NCBI GenBank assembly: GCA_023213315.1
Contig: JAKCPI010014917.1
Coordinates: 1 to 64,000, forward strand
DNA length: 64,000 bases
Reading direction: 5' to 3'
DNA from: Euborellia annulipes
Taxonomy: Eukaryota; Arthropoda; Insecta; Dermaptera; Anisolabididae
The notes under the pieces are model-generated. The model worked only from the letters and a program-made list of their open reading frames with translations. It did not search any database and was not told the origin of the DNA. Position 1 is the first letter of the stretch; each line of letters opens with the position of its first letter. The translations under genes and the position numbers were made by a program. Shown here in pieces: positions 44,551 to 54,679 of the stretch.

Positions 44551-44679
44551 CAAGATGTAGGAATTGCAGGAATCCTGGACCGGAGAGCAGCATCTCGATG
44601 TCCAATGGGGGGCAGCTCTGCCCCAACTAAAGATGCTGTCTATAAGCTGAATCAGAGGAAGTCGGTGGACAAGTTGCAA
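44551..44679 (-). other. Putative minus-strand exon
   Basis: Minus-strand acceptor TTCTTCTTTTCTTTCTAG before 44679 and strong donor ATCTTG-GTAAGT after 44551. One frame is open throughout and another gives MLLSGPGFLQFLHL near the 3' end, but no frame continues from the 60.7-kb exon, so it is more likely leader. It is markedly GC-rich compared with its flanks. Confidence 0.5.
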
Positions 44680-45500
44680 CTAGAAAGAAAAGAAGAACGA
44701 GAATTAGAAAAAATCATAAATTTGTACACACAGATACACATTATTTGAGATACAAGTTCTATTCTTTTGCTTAGGGGGTGTATACAAAAATATAGTAGAT
44801 ATTTGAATATCTAACGATGTCTCAGTTAAAAAGTATTATTAGTATTTTACTGATGTATTATATTTTAATTATAAAAAAAATATGTCGACACGAGATAGGG
44901 AAGAGTGGAGACATGAAAGATAATAAAAAAAAATTTACATACAAAAAAAAAACAAAAAGTGGGAAATTATAATAAAAAAAATCAAGTCTTTGAATTATCT
45001 CCAGACAAAAGGCCTGGATTATCAACATGACAGCAGGAGGATATTATTAAAAATTTTAAGGGGAAGTGTGTGTGTGTGTGTGTATGCATGGAGCAAAAGC
45101 TCTCTGTTGAATGACATCAAACACACAAAAGAAGGAAAGTGTTCATCTTGACAACTTTGAAAAATTAAAAATAATCAAAAAAAAAAAATGTTTAATCCAC
45201 AAAGATATAGAGATTGAGGGCATTACCCTCTTGTGTACATCTCTCTGCATTTGTTTATCTTTATTTGCATAACTAGCTGCACAGATTGCTTTTAGCGAGG
45301 TTCCATACTTGAACACTTGCGATTTCAATTTTATTTTAATTGTTGAATGCGCGCAAATAAACTATAGTTATTTATCGAAATTTGAATCTCATATTTTGAT
45401 ATTTTATATTATACAAAATAGAGAATCCTAAATAAATACAAAAACTTTCATAATTGGAAAGTTTTTTTTAAATGTGTAAAAAGTTGCAAAGGGGTTGAAT
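44680..45500. other. No gene seen; likely intron
   Basis: AT-rich with a (GT)n tract at 45067-45082. Confidence 0.5.
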
Positions 45501-45504
45501 AAAA

Positions 45505-45682
45505 AAATCTGGTGTGACTGGCGAACAGCACACAACTTTCTCTTACCTTCGGTAATCGAAAGTTTTGTTCTGTGCTTGTCACACCAGATTTTTTGTGTCG
45601 ACATTTATTTAGTTTCCGACAGTACTGTACATTCTATTTTCAAGATGTAAAATTTATAAGTATGGGAAAATATTTATATTTT
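45505..45682 (+). repeat. R1 repeat split by a foldback (left part)
   Basis: R1 5' hairpin and body to GGGAAAATATTTATATTTT. The continuation (AAAATATTTATATTTTGTTA ...) resumes at 47532 and runs to about 47886, where the LINE begins. Confidence 0.8.
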
Positions 45683-47496
45683 AATTAGAATGTGCGGAAG
45701 CTTATTCTGTTGTATTCAGGTGGCGATGAACAAAGAATAAAAACAATGTGTTTTTTTATGTAAGATTTATTGGCATTTGGCGACTGTAGCTACAGTTTCG
45801 AGGTATCCCCCATCTTCAGGCCTGTGAACAATTTACATATTACAGGTTTACAGCTAAATCTAAACAAGTTCTTTTTTTCTCAATGTTTTCAATATCAAAT
45901 GGTGTATATAAATAAGAGAAAAAATCTGGTGTGACTGGCGCACAGCACACAACTTTCTCTTACCTTCGGTAATCGAAAGTTGTGTTCTGTGCTTGTCCAC
46001 CAGATTTTTTGTGTCGACATGTATTTAGTTCCCGACAGTACGGAACATATGAATTCAGATGTAAAATTTATAAGTATGGGAAAATATTTATATTTTGTTA
46101 CCATGGCAACCATTTCTCCTATCTTCCCTATGAAATACAAGAGTAAAGTGGTCTTCAGAAGATTTCAATTGCAAAATGAGAATATACATTTGAAAGAGCA
46201 TCTAAAAAATAATTGATTTTTGAATTTTAAAAAAAATCGTTGGAGCAAATTTTGAGAAAATCGAAAAAAAACTGAAAAAGTACATCAGTAAAGTACTAGT
46301 ACTCTTTGGCCGATTTTGATTAAAAGCTTATTTTTTCCGGTCCCGGGGGGTGTTTAACTTAAATATAAAATTTCAACCTCGTAGCTCAATTCCTTCATCC
46401 TTAAAATTGAACACACACCCACACACCCACCCACCCACCCACCCACACACACACACACAGACAGACCATGTCGCGAAAACCACTTTTTTGGATTCAGGGG
46501 ACCTCAAAACGTGAAGATCCATCAAAATCTCGACATCGAATTTTTGACATGAATCCAATACTTTCTCTCTATATATATATTACATATATACATAGGTAAG
46601 AGAAAGTAAAAAATCTGGTGTGACTGGCGCACAGCACACAACTTTCTCTTACCTTCGGTAATCGAAAGTTGTGTTCTGTGCTTGTCACACCAGATTTTTT
46701 GTGTCGACATGTATTTAGTTCCCGACAGTATGGAACATGAATTCAGATGTAAAATTTATAAGTATGGGAAAATATTTATATTTTGTTACCATGGCAACCA
46801 TTTCTCCTATCTTCCCTATGAAATACAAGAGTAAAGTGGTCTTCAGAAGATTTCAATCGCAAAATGAGAATATACATTTGAAAGAGCATCTAAAAAATAA
46901 TTGATTTTTGAATTTAAAAAAAAATCGTTGGAGCAAATTTTGAGAAAATCGAAAAAAAACTGAAAAAGTACATCAGTAAAGTACTAGTACTCTTTGGCCG
47001 ATTTTGATTAAAAGCTTATTTTTCCGGTCCCGGGGGGTGTTTAACTTAATTATAAAATTTCAACCTCCTAGCTCAATTCCTTCATGCTTAAAATTGAACA
47101 CACACCCACACACCCACCCACCCACCCACCCACCCACACACACACACACACACAGACAGACCATGTCGCGAAAACCAGTTTTTTGGATTCAGGGGACCTC
47201 AAAACGTGAAGATCCATCAAAATCTCGACATCGAATTTTTGACATGAATCCAATACTTTCTCTCTATATATATATTACATATATACATAGGTAAGAGAAA
47301 GTAAAAAGAACTTGTTTAGATTTAGCTGTAAACCTGTAATATGTAAATTGTGCACAGGCCTGAAGATGGGGGATACCTCGAAACTGTAGCTACAGTCGCC
47401 AAATGCCAATAAATCTTACATAAAAAAACACATTGTTTTTATTCTTTGTTCATCGCCACCTGAATACAACAGAATAAACTTCCGCACATTCTAATT
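45683..47496. repeat. Foldback element (arms ~190 bp) enclosing an R1 tandem
   Basis: The left arm (45683-45875, starting AATTAGAATGTGCGGAAG) returns inverted at 47308-47496. Both arms carry CCTGAAGATGGGGGATACC ... CGAAACTGTAGC, a decayed hammerhead-like block. The loop is filled by two head-to-tail R1 copies. Apart from a few substitutions the arms are identical. Confidence 0.85.
45920..47307 (+). repeat. Two head-to-tail R1 copies
   Basis: Copy A (45920-46610) and copy B (46611-47307) share the AAAAA junction (GTAAGAGAAAGTAAAAAATC). They are almost identical; the microsatellite is CA plus CCCA units and differs in length. A direct tandem with no spacer suggests rolling-circle-type insertion or unequal exchange. 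Confidence 0.9.
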
Positions 47497-47531
47497 AATA
47501 TTAATTATTTGTTCAACTCCATTTGTTAAAA

Positions 47532-47886
47532 AATATTTATATTTTGTTACCAAGCCAACCATTTCTCCTATCTTTTCTATGGGGTACAAGAATAAAGTGG
47601 TCTTCAGAAGATTTCAATGACAAAATGAGAATATACATTTTAAAGAGAATCTAAAAAAAATTGATTTTTGAATTAAAAAAAAAAATCGTTGGAGCAAATT
47701 TTGAGAAAATCGAAAAAAACTGAAAAAGTACATCAGTAAAGTACTAGTACTTTTTGGTCGATTTTGATTGAAAGCTTATTTTCACGCCCTAGGAGGGTGC
47801 CTAACTTAAATATAAAATTTCAAGCTCCTAGCTCAATTCCTTCATGCTTAAAATTGAACACACACAGTCAGACACACACACAGAGA
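47532..47886 (+). repeat. R1 repeat, middle part, interrupted by the LINE
   Basis: The R1 body continues from 45682 to its (CA)n/GACAC microsatellite, where the LINE tail (GAATGAATGAATG) starts. The R1 3' end is not found beyond the LINE. Confidence 0.75.
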
Positions 47887-48109
47887 GAATGAATGAATGA
47901 AAAAAACTTTATTGTTCTGAGAACCTAACGTTCTCTTTGAACACTTTACAATAATCTTTACATCATATAGCTTACATTTGCTCTCAATACCTCATCATTA
48001 TCATCACTGTCACACAACCACAACATCCGCTGCACTCTGTTTTTTTTTTTTTTTTTTTTTTACCTATATTTATACATTATATTGCCATGAACTGGTTCAA
48101 GTGAAACGC

Positions 48110-48490
48110 CTAACCCTCCAAGAGTAAACGCGCCAAGTCTCTCCTAAACAACTCCCTGCCTCTCACAACTCGAATACTCTGGGGAAGCCCATTCCATAGC
48201 CTCACCGAGCTCACATGGAACGATCCCCCGTATGTGCTTGTCCTATGAATGGGCATCGTCAAGGCATCCAAACCGGCCCGCAGAGGCCTAACCCTCGTCG
48301 TCGCCCCCCTGCATTCAAATTTCTCCAATAAATAACCTGGTTGTCCACTTCTGAAGAGAGAGTGCAGGAAGACACCCTGAATATGGGTCCTCCTCTGTGC
48401 CAATCGCATCCACCCCAGTATCCCATAATATGGAGTGATGTGCTCATACCTAGATGCTCCAAATATGAATCTCAGGCAGTCACACAGCAT
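48110..48490 (-). pseudogene. LINE C-terminal domain, frameshifted from the RT
   Basis: The shifted frame continues directly after the RT segment (CDCLRFIFG, typically LNA-C-RFIFG in this group). It carries the conserved tail features RRTHIQGVFLHSLFRSGQP, TSTYGGSFHVSSVRLWN and LP. The two frames overlap by about 11 bases, so one indel near 48485 separates them. Length and end are normal for a Jockey/CR1-type ORF2 C-terminus. Confidence 0.85.
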
Positions 48491-49658
48491 TCAGAGCCCT
48501 GTCCAATTTAAGGCTTTGCTCTCTGTTGACATCATTATACACCAAACAACAATAATCAAAATGAGGCAGTATTAATGAATTTACCACAAGCCTTCTTATG
48601 GGAGTCGGCAAGCATCCCTGGCTCCTCCTAAGCTGATAAAGAGACCTAAAAACCTTGCGGGAGACACTGAGAACGTGTTCTTTCCAGGTCAGTGCGGAAT
48701 CGAATATCACACCAAGGTTTCTAACCGAATCGGCATAAGGCAAAACCATGTCATTCACCTTGACTGGGCTGACATGAGACAGTTTCTTAAGGTATGCCAG
48801 GCTTCCGAACATTATAGCCTTGGTCTTGCTAGCATTAATTCTCAGATTGTTCGAGTCAACCCATCCACAGATCCTACCTACGTCATGATTCAGCTTGGCT
48901 ATAGCATCCTCTATGTCGCATGGTGGACTTGAAATGTAAATCTGAAGGTCATCAGCAAAAAGGTGATAATTACAAAATTTGATGTTCTCCTTAATGTCCG
49001 CTATATAGATTGAGAATAATAGGGGCCCCAACACCGAACCCTGAGGCACCCCAGAGCGCATAGCTAGTGGCCGAGACTGTTTGTCCCCATCAACAACTAT
49101 CTGCTTGCGCTGTGTTAGGTATGAGATAAGCCATTTCAATACAGAATTTGACATCTTCAATCTCTTGAGCTTCTCTATTAATAGAAAGTGGTCGACCAGA
49201 TCGAAGGCCTTACTCAAATCGAACAATACCATCACTGTCACTTGTTTTCTGTCTATAGCAAGCCTAATATCATCGCTCACTTTTAAGAGAGCTGATTGAG
49301 TGCTATGGCCAGGACGATATCCAGATTGGTAAGCATCAAGAAATTGAGACTCGCCAAAGTACTTCAGTAAATGGTGGTGTGCAATTCTCTCCAGTACCTT
49401 AGACATTGTACATAATAGTGATATTGGGCGATAGTCTGAGCAGTCTAGGGGATTCTTTAGTTTGGGTAAAGGTCTTATAATGGATGTTTTCCAAATATCT
49501 GGAAAATAGGATTCTTGAAGAGAGCAGTCGAAAATGTATATAAACACTGGAAGAAGGCATGGGAGAGATAGTTTGATGAGCTTTAGAGATATATTGTCAG
49601 TTCCTTTGGCTTCTGATTTCGACTTATTGAAGCAGAATCTTTTAAATATTTTGGAAAA
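48480..49658 (-). pseudogene. LINE reverse transcriptase, open segment
   Basis: Frame open from 49658 to 48480, ending ...RALNAV-stop. Visible RT blocks: AKGTDNISLKLI (block 1), YRPISLLCTMSKVLERI (block 2), FDLSKAFDLVDHFLL (block A aspartates), SGVPQGSVLGPLLFSIYI (block B), HLFADDLQIY (catalytic FADD, block C), LRINASKTKAIMFG (block D), NLGVIFDSALTW (block E). It would copy element RNA at a nicked target. Just upstream, at 49659-49661, the frame meets a stop; the linker continues in another frame. So the element has at least two frameshifts and is dead. Confidence 0.9.
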
Positions 49659-49801
49659 TTAATTATAATAAAATTTCTTCAATTTGGGAATACAAAATAG
49701 ACAAGTTGGCTTGGAAATTAGAGAGGAAGTTAAGTTGATCTGTGAGTCAGTTTTCCAGGTTTACGACATAGAGCTGTGGGAGGAGCTACGCAGCAGTTGA
49801 A

Positions 49802-50474
49802 AAAAAATCTGGTGTGACTGGCGCACAGCACACAACTTTCTCTTACCTTCGGTAATCGAAAGTTGTGTACTGTGCTTGTCACACCAGATTTTTTGTGTCG
49901 ACATGTATTTAGTTTCCGACAGTACGGTACATTCGATTTTCAAGATGTAAAATTTATAAGTATGGCAAAATATTTATATTTTGTTACCATGGCAACCATT
50001 TCTCCTATCTTTTCTATGGAGTACAGGAGTAAAGTGGTCTTCAGAAGATTTCAATCACAAAATGAGAATATACATTTTATTGAGAATCTAAAAAATAATT
50101 GATTTTTGAATTTAAAAAAAAATCGTTGGAGCAAATTTAGAGAAAATCGAAAAAAACTGAAAAAGTGCATCAGTAAAGTACTAGTACTTTTTGGCCGATT
50201 TTGTTCAAAAGCTTCGTGTCACGTCCCATGGGGGTGCCTAACTTAAATATAAAATTTCAACCTCCTAGCTCTTTTCTTTCTTGAGATATTTTGTTCACAG
50301 ACACACACAAACAGACAGGCCATGTTGCGAAAACCAGGTTTTCGGACTCAGGGGACCTCAAAACGTGTATAGGGCCTATCCATCAAAATCTCGACAACGA
50401 ATTTTTGACATGAATCCAATACTTTCTCACTAAAAATATATATTAAGACATATATATAGCTAAAAGAAAGTAAA
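49802..50474 (+). repeat. R1 repeat, full short form
   Basis: Complete R1 from its intact 5' hairpin to TAGCTAAAAGAAAGTAAAAA (the last hairpin arm has drifted from GGTAAGAGAAAGT). It abuts the 5' end of the LINE and precedes the small gene. Confidence 0.9.
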
Positions 50475-50641
50475 AATTGTATATTTAGCAGGTTGTTATG
50501 AAAGGTGCTTTCATTGTTAAAGAGAAATTTTATTTATAAATATAGGATATTTTTCTACAACAATCACGGGCGCTTTTCATGGTAACCTATTAGCATCAGA
50601 ATTTTTTACGCTCCCTAAAAAATATTGATTTAATTATAAAT

Positions 50642-51510
50642 ATGAACGCCCACTTCACCTATTACTGGGTACGTTTAAAATTCAAATCATCCTCTACATG
50701 ATCGTATAAAATTTTTTTGAAAATTTTTTAAAATTTGAATTAAATTTTTAATTTCAGTCTCCCTTCTTGAATAAAATGATTAGATGGAGGCGGAAAGCTG
50801 TAAGTAATTTTGAATTTAAAATTTTAAGTATGGAATATAATATTTGTTTTATTTTAAGCATTGGCGACCTGAAAAGGGCCTTCTCCACAAAAGGCCCAGG
50901 CCTTCTCATCTACCATGGGCTTCGACGGAAAGACCAGCTCTTAGCGCGGCCCCTAAGAGAAAAACAGTTGAGTACATTCTATGAAACATTTCATTCAAGT
51001 CCTAATTAAAGGGCAAGATGGCGTTGTAAATATTTTTTCATTTTTTTTAGACAATACATGAAGAGGGATTCGATAAAAAAATTAAATTAACTCCCCCTGA
51101 TTATATAAGTGTAAGTTTGTAAAGGCCATTTTTTAAACCTTTCTCCTTAAAAATTTCTATGAAAATTATTAAAAAAAAAAAGAAGTAACTAATAAATATT
51201 TTTGGTTATATTTCAGATTGAAATTCCAGAAGAGGAAGAGGAGACTAGAATTTATCCTCCAACAGAAGAATCTTTTGAAAACTTCCCGGCTCAAGTAAGT
51301 TTTTTATAAATATTTTATTATAAATTCTATCTCTTTATTTTAACTATCTATATTTCTTTTCAGGACTACAACAATCGGTGCTTTCTTTATTCGTCAGGAT
51401 TAATTTGTTTTTACATATTTTTAATCTTCCTTATAGTTTTCGGAATCTTTATTTACAAAATCATTGACAATGAAGTGGAGGACATAATCGTAAGGACAAT
51501 TTTTATATAA
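50642..51510 (+). CDS. Predicted small single-pass membrane protein, spliced gene
   Basis: Not recognised. Proposed coding exons: 50642-50668 (MNAHFTYYW), 50758-50799 (SPFLNKMIRWRRKA), optional 50859-50966 (basic, proline-rich; weak donor GTTGAG), 51051-51110 (TIHEEGFDKKIKLTPPDYIS), 51217-51294 (starts IEIPEEEEETRIYPP), 51364-51510. All introns are phase 0 with good donors (GTACGT, GTAAGT, GTAAGT, GTAAGT) and TTTCAG/TTTAG-type acceptors. Product 117 aa, or 153 with the optional exon. A basic N-terminal part is followed by an acidic, proline-containing stretch, then one hydrophobic helix (GLICFYIFLIFLIVFGIF, about residues 81-98) and a short acidic tail (IDNEVEDI). No signal peptide, so type II or tail-anchor-like topology is inferred. 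Upstream exons could be missed because an in-frame stop lies only about 50 bp before the ATG. Confidence 0.5.
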
Positions 51511-51565
51511 TTTTTTTCTTTTACGGAATTTTTTAAAGTATTTGTCTCCGCTTCTATTTATTCCC

Positions 51566-51571
51566 AATAAA
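51566..51571 (+). terminator. Poly(A) signal AATAAA of the small gene
   Basis: AATAAA lies 56 bp after the proposed stop at 51508-51510, followed by a T-rich stretch. This supports the 3' end of the predicted gene. Confidence 0.5.
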
Positions 51572-51748
51572 TTTTTAGTCAATTTAAATGAAAATTAAAG
51601 CAAATTTTATATTAATGACTAGAAAGCGGAAAATAGTCTCTTATTTTCGGAAAAAAGTCTATTCGTCTAGCTAAATAGTCGGCTAAATGTCTGTTTTTGG
51701 CAAAAAAAAGTCGATGTCAATATGGGAAAGTAAAAGAATTAGAGAGCA

Positions 51749-51996
51749 CAGGGGCGTATAAAAAAACTTTTCTGCAGGGTGAAAAATTTTGGTTCCGCAA
51801 AAGAGGAAATGCTCCGCGGGCGGCAAAATTCTCGGGTCTCTAAAAAAAGGTAAAATGATTTTTCTGGATGGGGAAAAAATTTTTCCGCTGGGCGGAAAAC
51901 TTTGGTTCCACAAAAAAAAATTTCGTAGAAAAATTTTTGAGTTCAGGCCCCCCCCTCCCCCGAAAAAATTTCTATATATTTCTATATACGCCCCTA
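51749..51996. mobile_element. hAT-like MITE, TIR CAGGGGCGTATA, TSD AGAGAGCA
   Basis: Ends CAGGGGCGTATA and TATACGCCCCTA (T/C mismatch only at the first base), bounded by perfect 8-bp duplications AGAGAGCA (51741-51748, 51997-52004). 248 bp and non-coding; the two lysine/phenylalanine-rich frames here are artefacts. Confidence 0.9.
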
Positions 51997-52090
51997 AGAG
52001 AGCATATCTCTCGATAACCGAAATATTGCAGAGTTCTTTAGAATTTAATTAAATAAATAAAAAATTTAATTTCATTAGCACAAAAGTAAA

Positions 52091-52232
52091 AGTCTGGTGT
52101 GACTAGTCTCACAGGACACGACTTTCTCTTACCTTCGGTAATTAAAAGTGTTCTGTGATCGCCACACCAGATTTTTTGTGACGACATATATTTAGTTTCG
52201 GCCGATATATTAGAATTAAAGATGTAAAACAT
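52091..52232 (+). repeat. R1 repeat, 5' hairpin and start
   Basis: GTCTGGTGTGACTAGTCTCA hairpin to AAGATGTAAAACAT, then truncated. A SINE-tail-like patch (AAAGTCTATATGGCCTAAGA ...) follows at 52290-52330. Confidence 0.75.
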
Positions 52233-52239
52233 CCCCAAA

Positions 52240-52668
52240 TGATATAAATAAATGTTCCTGATTCCCTAATATACCGTATATAAATTTTGTATCGTTAAAG
52301 TCTATATGGCCTAAGATGCCGAAAAGGCTAAAAAAAAGATGTAAAATTTATAAACGTGTCTGTGGCTCAGGGCTAAATTGAAATAAATGGGACAGAGTCT
52401 AAATGGCCTCAGATGGCGAAAAAGACCATAAATAAATTTTAAAAAAAGCACATTATAAATTAAAATATTTGTAAAAAGTCGGTCATGAAAGTCGCTTATT
52501 TCAAAAAAAAGTCTTTCAGTGGCAAAAAAGTCCGCAAAAGTCGATTTTGAAAATCTCAAAAACCGTTTCTTTTTGTAAGATCAGTGAAGATATCTAAGCA
52601 AATCTGAAAAGTCTTAAAATTAACAAAAAAATCGAGACTTTTTTTCCGCTCTCTAATAATGCAGTGGC
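52240..52668. other. No gene seen
   Basis: AT-rich, with SINE-tail-like scraps (TATGGCCTAAGATGCCGAAA at 52308, AATGGCCTCAGATGGCGAAA at 52401) and many AAAAAGTC words. Confidence 0.4.
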
Positions 52669-52722
52669 ACAACCAGAGATCTTCCCTCCAGAGACAATTC
52701 CTGAATGCGCCACTGTGAAGGT
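52669..52722. mobile_element. 54-bp hAT end-to-end relic
   Basis: CAGTGGCACAACCAGAG and the inverse CTGAATGCGCCACTG face each other with almost nothing between. It has hAT-like ends but no 8-bp duplication, so it is a deletion remnant. Confidence 0.45.
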
Positions 52723-52744
52723 AACATAATCAAATTGTCAAAAA

Positions 52745-52960
52745 TAGTAGGTAGCGTGCCTACCTCCTATACCAAACGTCGCGGATCCCAGGCAGTCTGA
52801 TGATTTTATTTAAGCCATTTAGATACCCGATGGCTTAAATGGAAATGCCTGAACCCCATAGATAGATATAATCATTACAACGGTTATCGTCAAAGTCTTA
52901 AATGGCCTGAGTTGCCGAAAAGACTGTGGGAGTGTGAGTGTGAGTGTGAAAGAAAAAAAA
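52745..52960 (+). mobile_element. tRNA-derived SINE, 5'-truncated, TSD AATTGTCAAAAA
   Basis: Starts inside the A-box region (TAGTAGGTAGCGTGCC), then the family body and tail. Perfect 12-bp target duplications AATTGTCAAAAA (52733-52744, 52961-52972) prove retroposition by target-primed insertion. Confidence 0.9.
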
Positions 52961-53387
52961 AATTGTCAAAAAAAAAACGTCATAGGGATCGAAAGGCTTA
53001 TGAAAGCATTTATTTTGGCCGAACCTGCCCTAGGATTAAGATCATCCTAGCAACCTCCGATTCTTATCTATTAATGAATATACTATTATGAAGAAAAATT
53101 TTTAATTTTAATTAAGATCCCTTAATAAATAAATAAATAAATACATTTTGTAAATATAAAATTTGCATTTATACATTAAAATTACTGTATCTATCAATCT
53201 CTGGGCTGTGATATCATTCTCCCCTCTCTAGGGATGAAACGATACCACTGAGGTATCGATACTTTTACTCGATAGTGGTATCGGTCGCAAAGTATCGAGT
53301 ACATACTCGGTATCGATTGAAAAGTATCGATACTTACTCGGATCGGTCAAATTTTTCGTACAATTAAAGATAAGCAAAAACAGCGGT

Positions 53388-53745
53388 AAATTCTGATTAT
53401 CAAGATTCGCAGGAACTTTTCAGTCAGGAGATTAAATAAAAAATCTTTTATTTAATTTCTATTTGTTGACGTTTCGGTCGCCAATCACGACCTTCATCAT
53501 CGGAGACCTCCTAGTAGCAAGTATATGATAATATTTTTGTACATATAAAAGTAAAAAGAAATTGTATATTTAATTGCAATGAATATTAAAATTCCTAAGA
53601 TCGTGTATAATTGACAATATTTGTCCTGATGAAGGTCGCGATTAGCGACCGAAACGTCGGCAAATAAAAATTGAATAAAAATTTTTTATTTAATCTCCTG
53701 GCTGCAAAGTCTTTGCGAATCTTGATTAAATCTCCACAGCCATAA
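53388..53745. repeat. Foldback repeat carrying hammerhead motifs
   Basis: The left arm (GATTATCAAGATTCGCAGG ... GGAGATTAAATAAAAAAT) returns inverted at 53680-53745 (ATTTTTTATTTAATCTCC ... GCGAATCTTGATTAAATC). The left arm holds the minus-strand motif (GACGTTTCGGTCGCC at 53467; core changed to ATGATGA). The right arm holds the intact plus-strand motif. Confidence 0.85.
53618..53666 (+). ncRNA. Hammerhead ribozyme-like motif (best copy)
   Basis: Stem I 5' strand TATTTGTC (53618-53625); core CTGATGA (53626-53632); one extra A; stem II GGTCGC-GATTA-GCGACC (53634-53650, six perfect pairs); GAAA (53651-53654); C-G then TC; predicted cut after GTC at 53658; stem I 3' strand GGCAAATA (53659-53666), pairing eight of eight with one G-U. 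Stem III is only the self-complementary ACGT, as in Penelope-like and retrozyme hammerheads that are thought to act as dimers. The extra A departs from the textbook core. Confidence 0.6.
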
Positions 53746-54096
53746 AAAAAAAAAAAAAAACATGACTAAGAAAAAAATTCAGTTTTAGAGGTACTACCCA
53801 AAAAGAATAATTTTTCAAGATTTTTCCCTGTTGAACACCCCTATAATAAAAATTAAAATACAGTGGTACAAACCATTCCACTTATTTCTATTGTAAATAA
53901 GAACAAATGTACGTAAATGTTCTTCCGACCTAACTAATCATCGCGTACGTGGACCAAGTATCGATACGAGTATTTTTGACCGATACTTACTTGGTACTCG
54001 ATTCCAAAGTATCGATTCCAAAAGTACTTGGTATCGAAAGAAAAGTATCGAGTAAGTACTTGTATTTACTCGTATCGTTTCATCCCTACCCCTCTC

Positions 54097-54560
54097 TACT
54101 CCCTTCTTCCTTGTTTTTATATTTAGTAGCTCTATAAATTTCGCAAATTTTCTTAAATGTACTTTTTTCTCTTTCAGACTACCATTTTTTCGAACATTGT
54201 TTTTTGAAATTTGAAGCCATCTCTTACATTAGTATTAGTTATTTTTAGAATTAGTATTCACAATTTTATGTATTCGATTTTTTTTTTGATTTTTTTCAAT
54301 AAAATTGAAAGTAGTTTTAAATTTTTTTTTTGTGTTTGTCAGACCAGATTTTATGGGTCGAGATATTAAATATATAGTTCCAAACTTGACCACACAATTC
54401 ATAGATGGCGCGGCTAAAGCCTAGAATACAGTAAGTAAAATTTCATTATTATTTTCAAGTTTTTCAAGGAAAATTCATTTCTCCCTTCTCTTTATTAGTC
54501 TAAAAAAGGTGGCACTGAGCTACGAATGCTTCCACATCAGCGGACATGGAGTACTGATTA
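54097..54560. other. No gene seen; R1 scrap
   Basis: An R1 5' scrap (TGTTTGTCAGACCAGATTTT then GGGTCGAGATAT) at 54333-54370. Otherwise AT-rich. Confidence 0.45.
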
Positions 54561-54675
54561 TTATTTATTGATTGTTGTGCAATATTGTAAAGATTGTGTA
54601 TATATTGTTAATTATTGTAAAGTGTTCAAGGAGAACTGAAGTTCTTAGAACAATAAATCATTTTAAAAAAAAAAA
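54560..54675 (+). mobile_element. LINE 3' UTR fragment
   Basis: TTGTAAAGTGTTCAAGGAGA ... TTCTTAGAACAATAAA and an A tail match the 3' UTR of the LINE at 47887-49799 (same order, about 80-85 percent by eye). A second, more truncated insertion of the same or a sister family, plus strand. Confidence 0.7.
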
Positions 54676-54679
54676 GACC

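Larger units (their letters stand above)
47887..49799 (-). mobile_element. Non-LTR retrotransposon (Jockey/CR1-like LINE), 5'-truncated
   Basis: Minus-strand order: linker, reverse transcriptase, C-terminal domain, 3' UTR (about 48109-47905 with AATAAA near 47913) and a CATTCATTCATTC tail. It is inserted in an R1 microsatellite. The 5' part (endonuclease, ORF1) is absent. The 3' UTR block (TTGTAAAGTGTTCAAAGAGA ... TTCTCAGAACAATAAA) has a second copy at 54560-54675. Confidence 0.9.
53229..54088. mobile_element. hAT-like element, TIR TAGGGATGAAACGATAC, TSD CCCCTCTC
   Basis: Ends TAGGGATGAAACGATAC and GTATCGTTTCATCCCTA are perfectly inverted, with perfect 8-bp duplications CCCCTCTC (53221-53228, 54089-54096). 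Subterminal regions repeat AGTATCGATAC / ACTCGGTATCG words in both orientations (likely transposase-binding repeats). A hammerhead-bearing foldback (53388-53745) is inserted inside. Confidence 0.95.

Noticed and set aside
48675..48932. Plus-strand frames opposite the LINE
   Set aside because: Shadows of the minus-strand reverse transcriptase gene.
50767..51009. 80-aa unspliced frame MNKMIRWRRKAVSN...
   Set aside because: It runs through a likely 59-bp intron (GTAAGT at 50800, TTTTAAG at 50858) and breaks the phase-0 pattern; kept only as the alternative to splicing.
52671..52727. Possible exon reading AQPEIFPPETIPECATVK between an AG and GTAACA
   Set aside because: The stretch is exactly bounded by inverted CAGTGGC..CA ends of a hAT relic, and its phase does not match the preceding phase-0 exon of the small gene.
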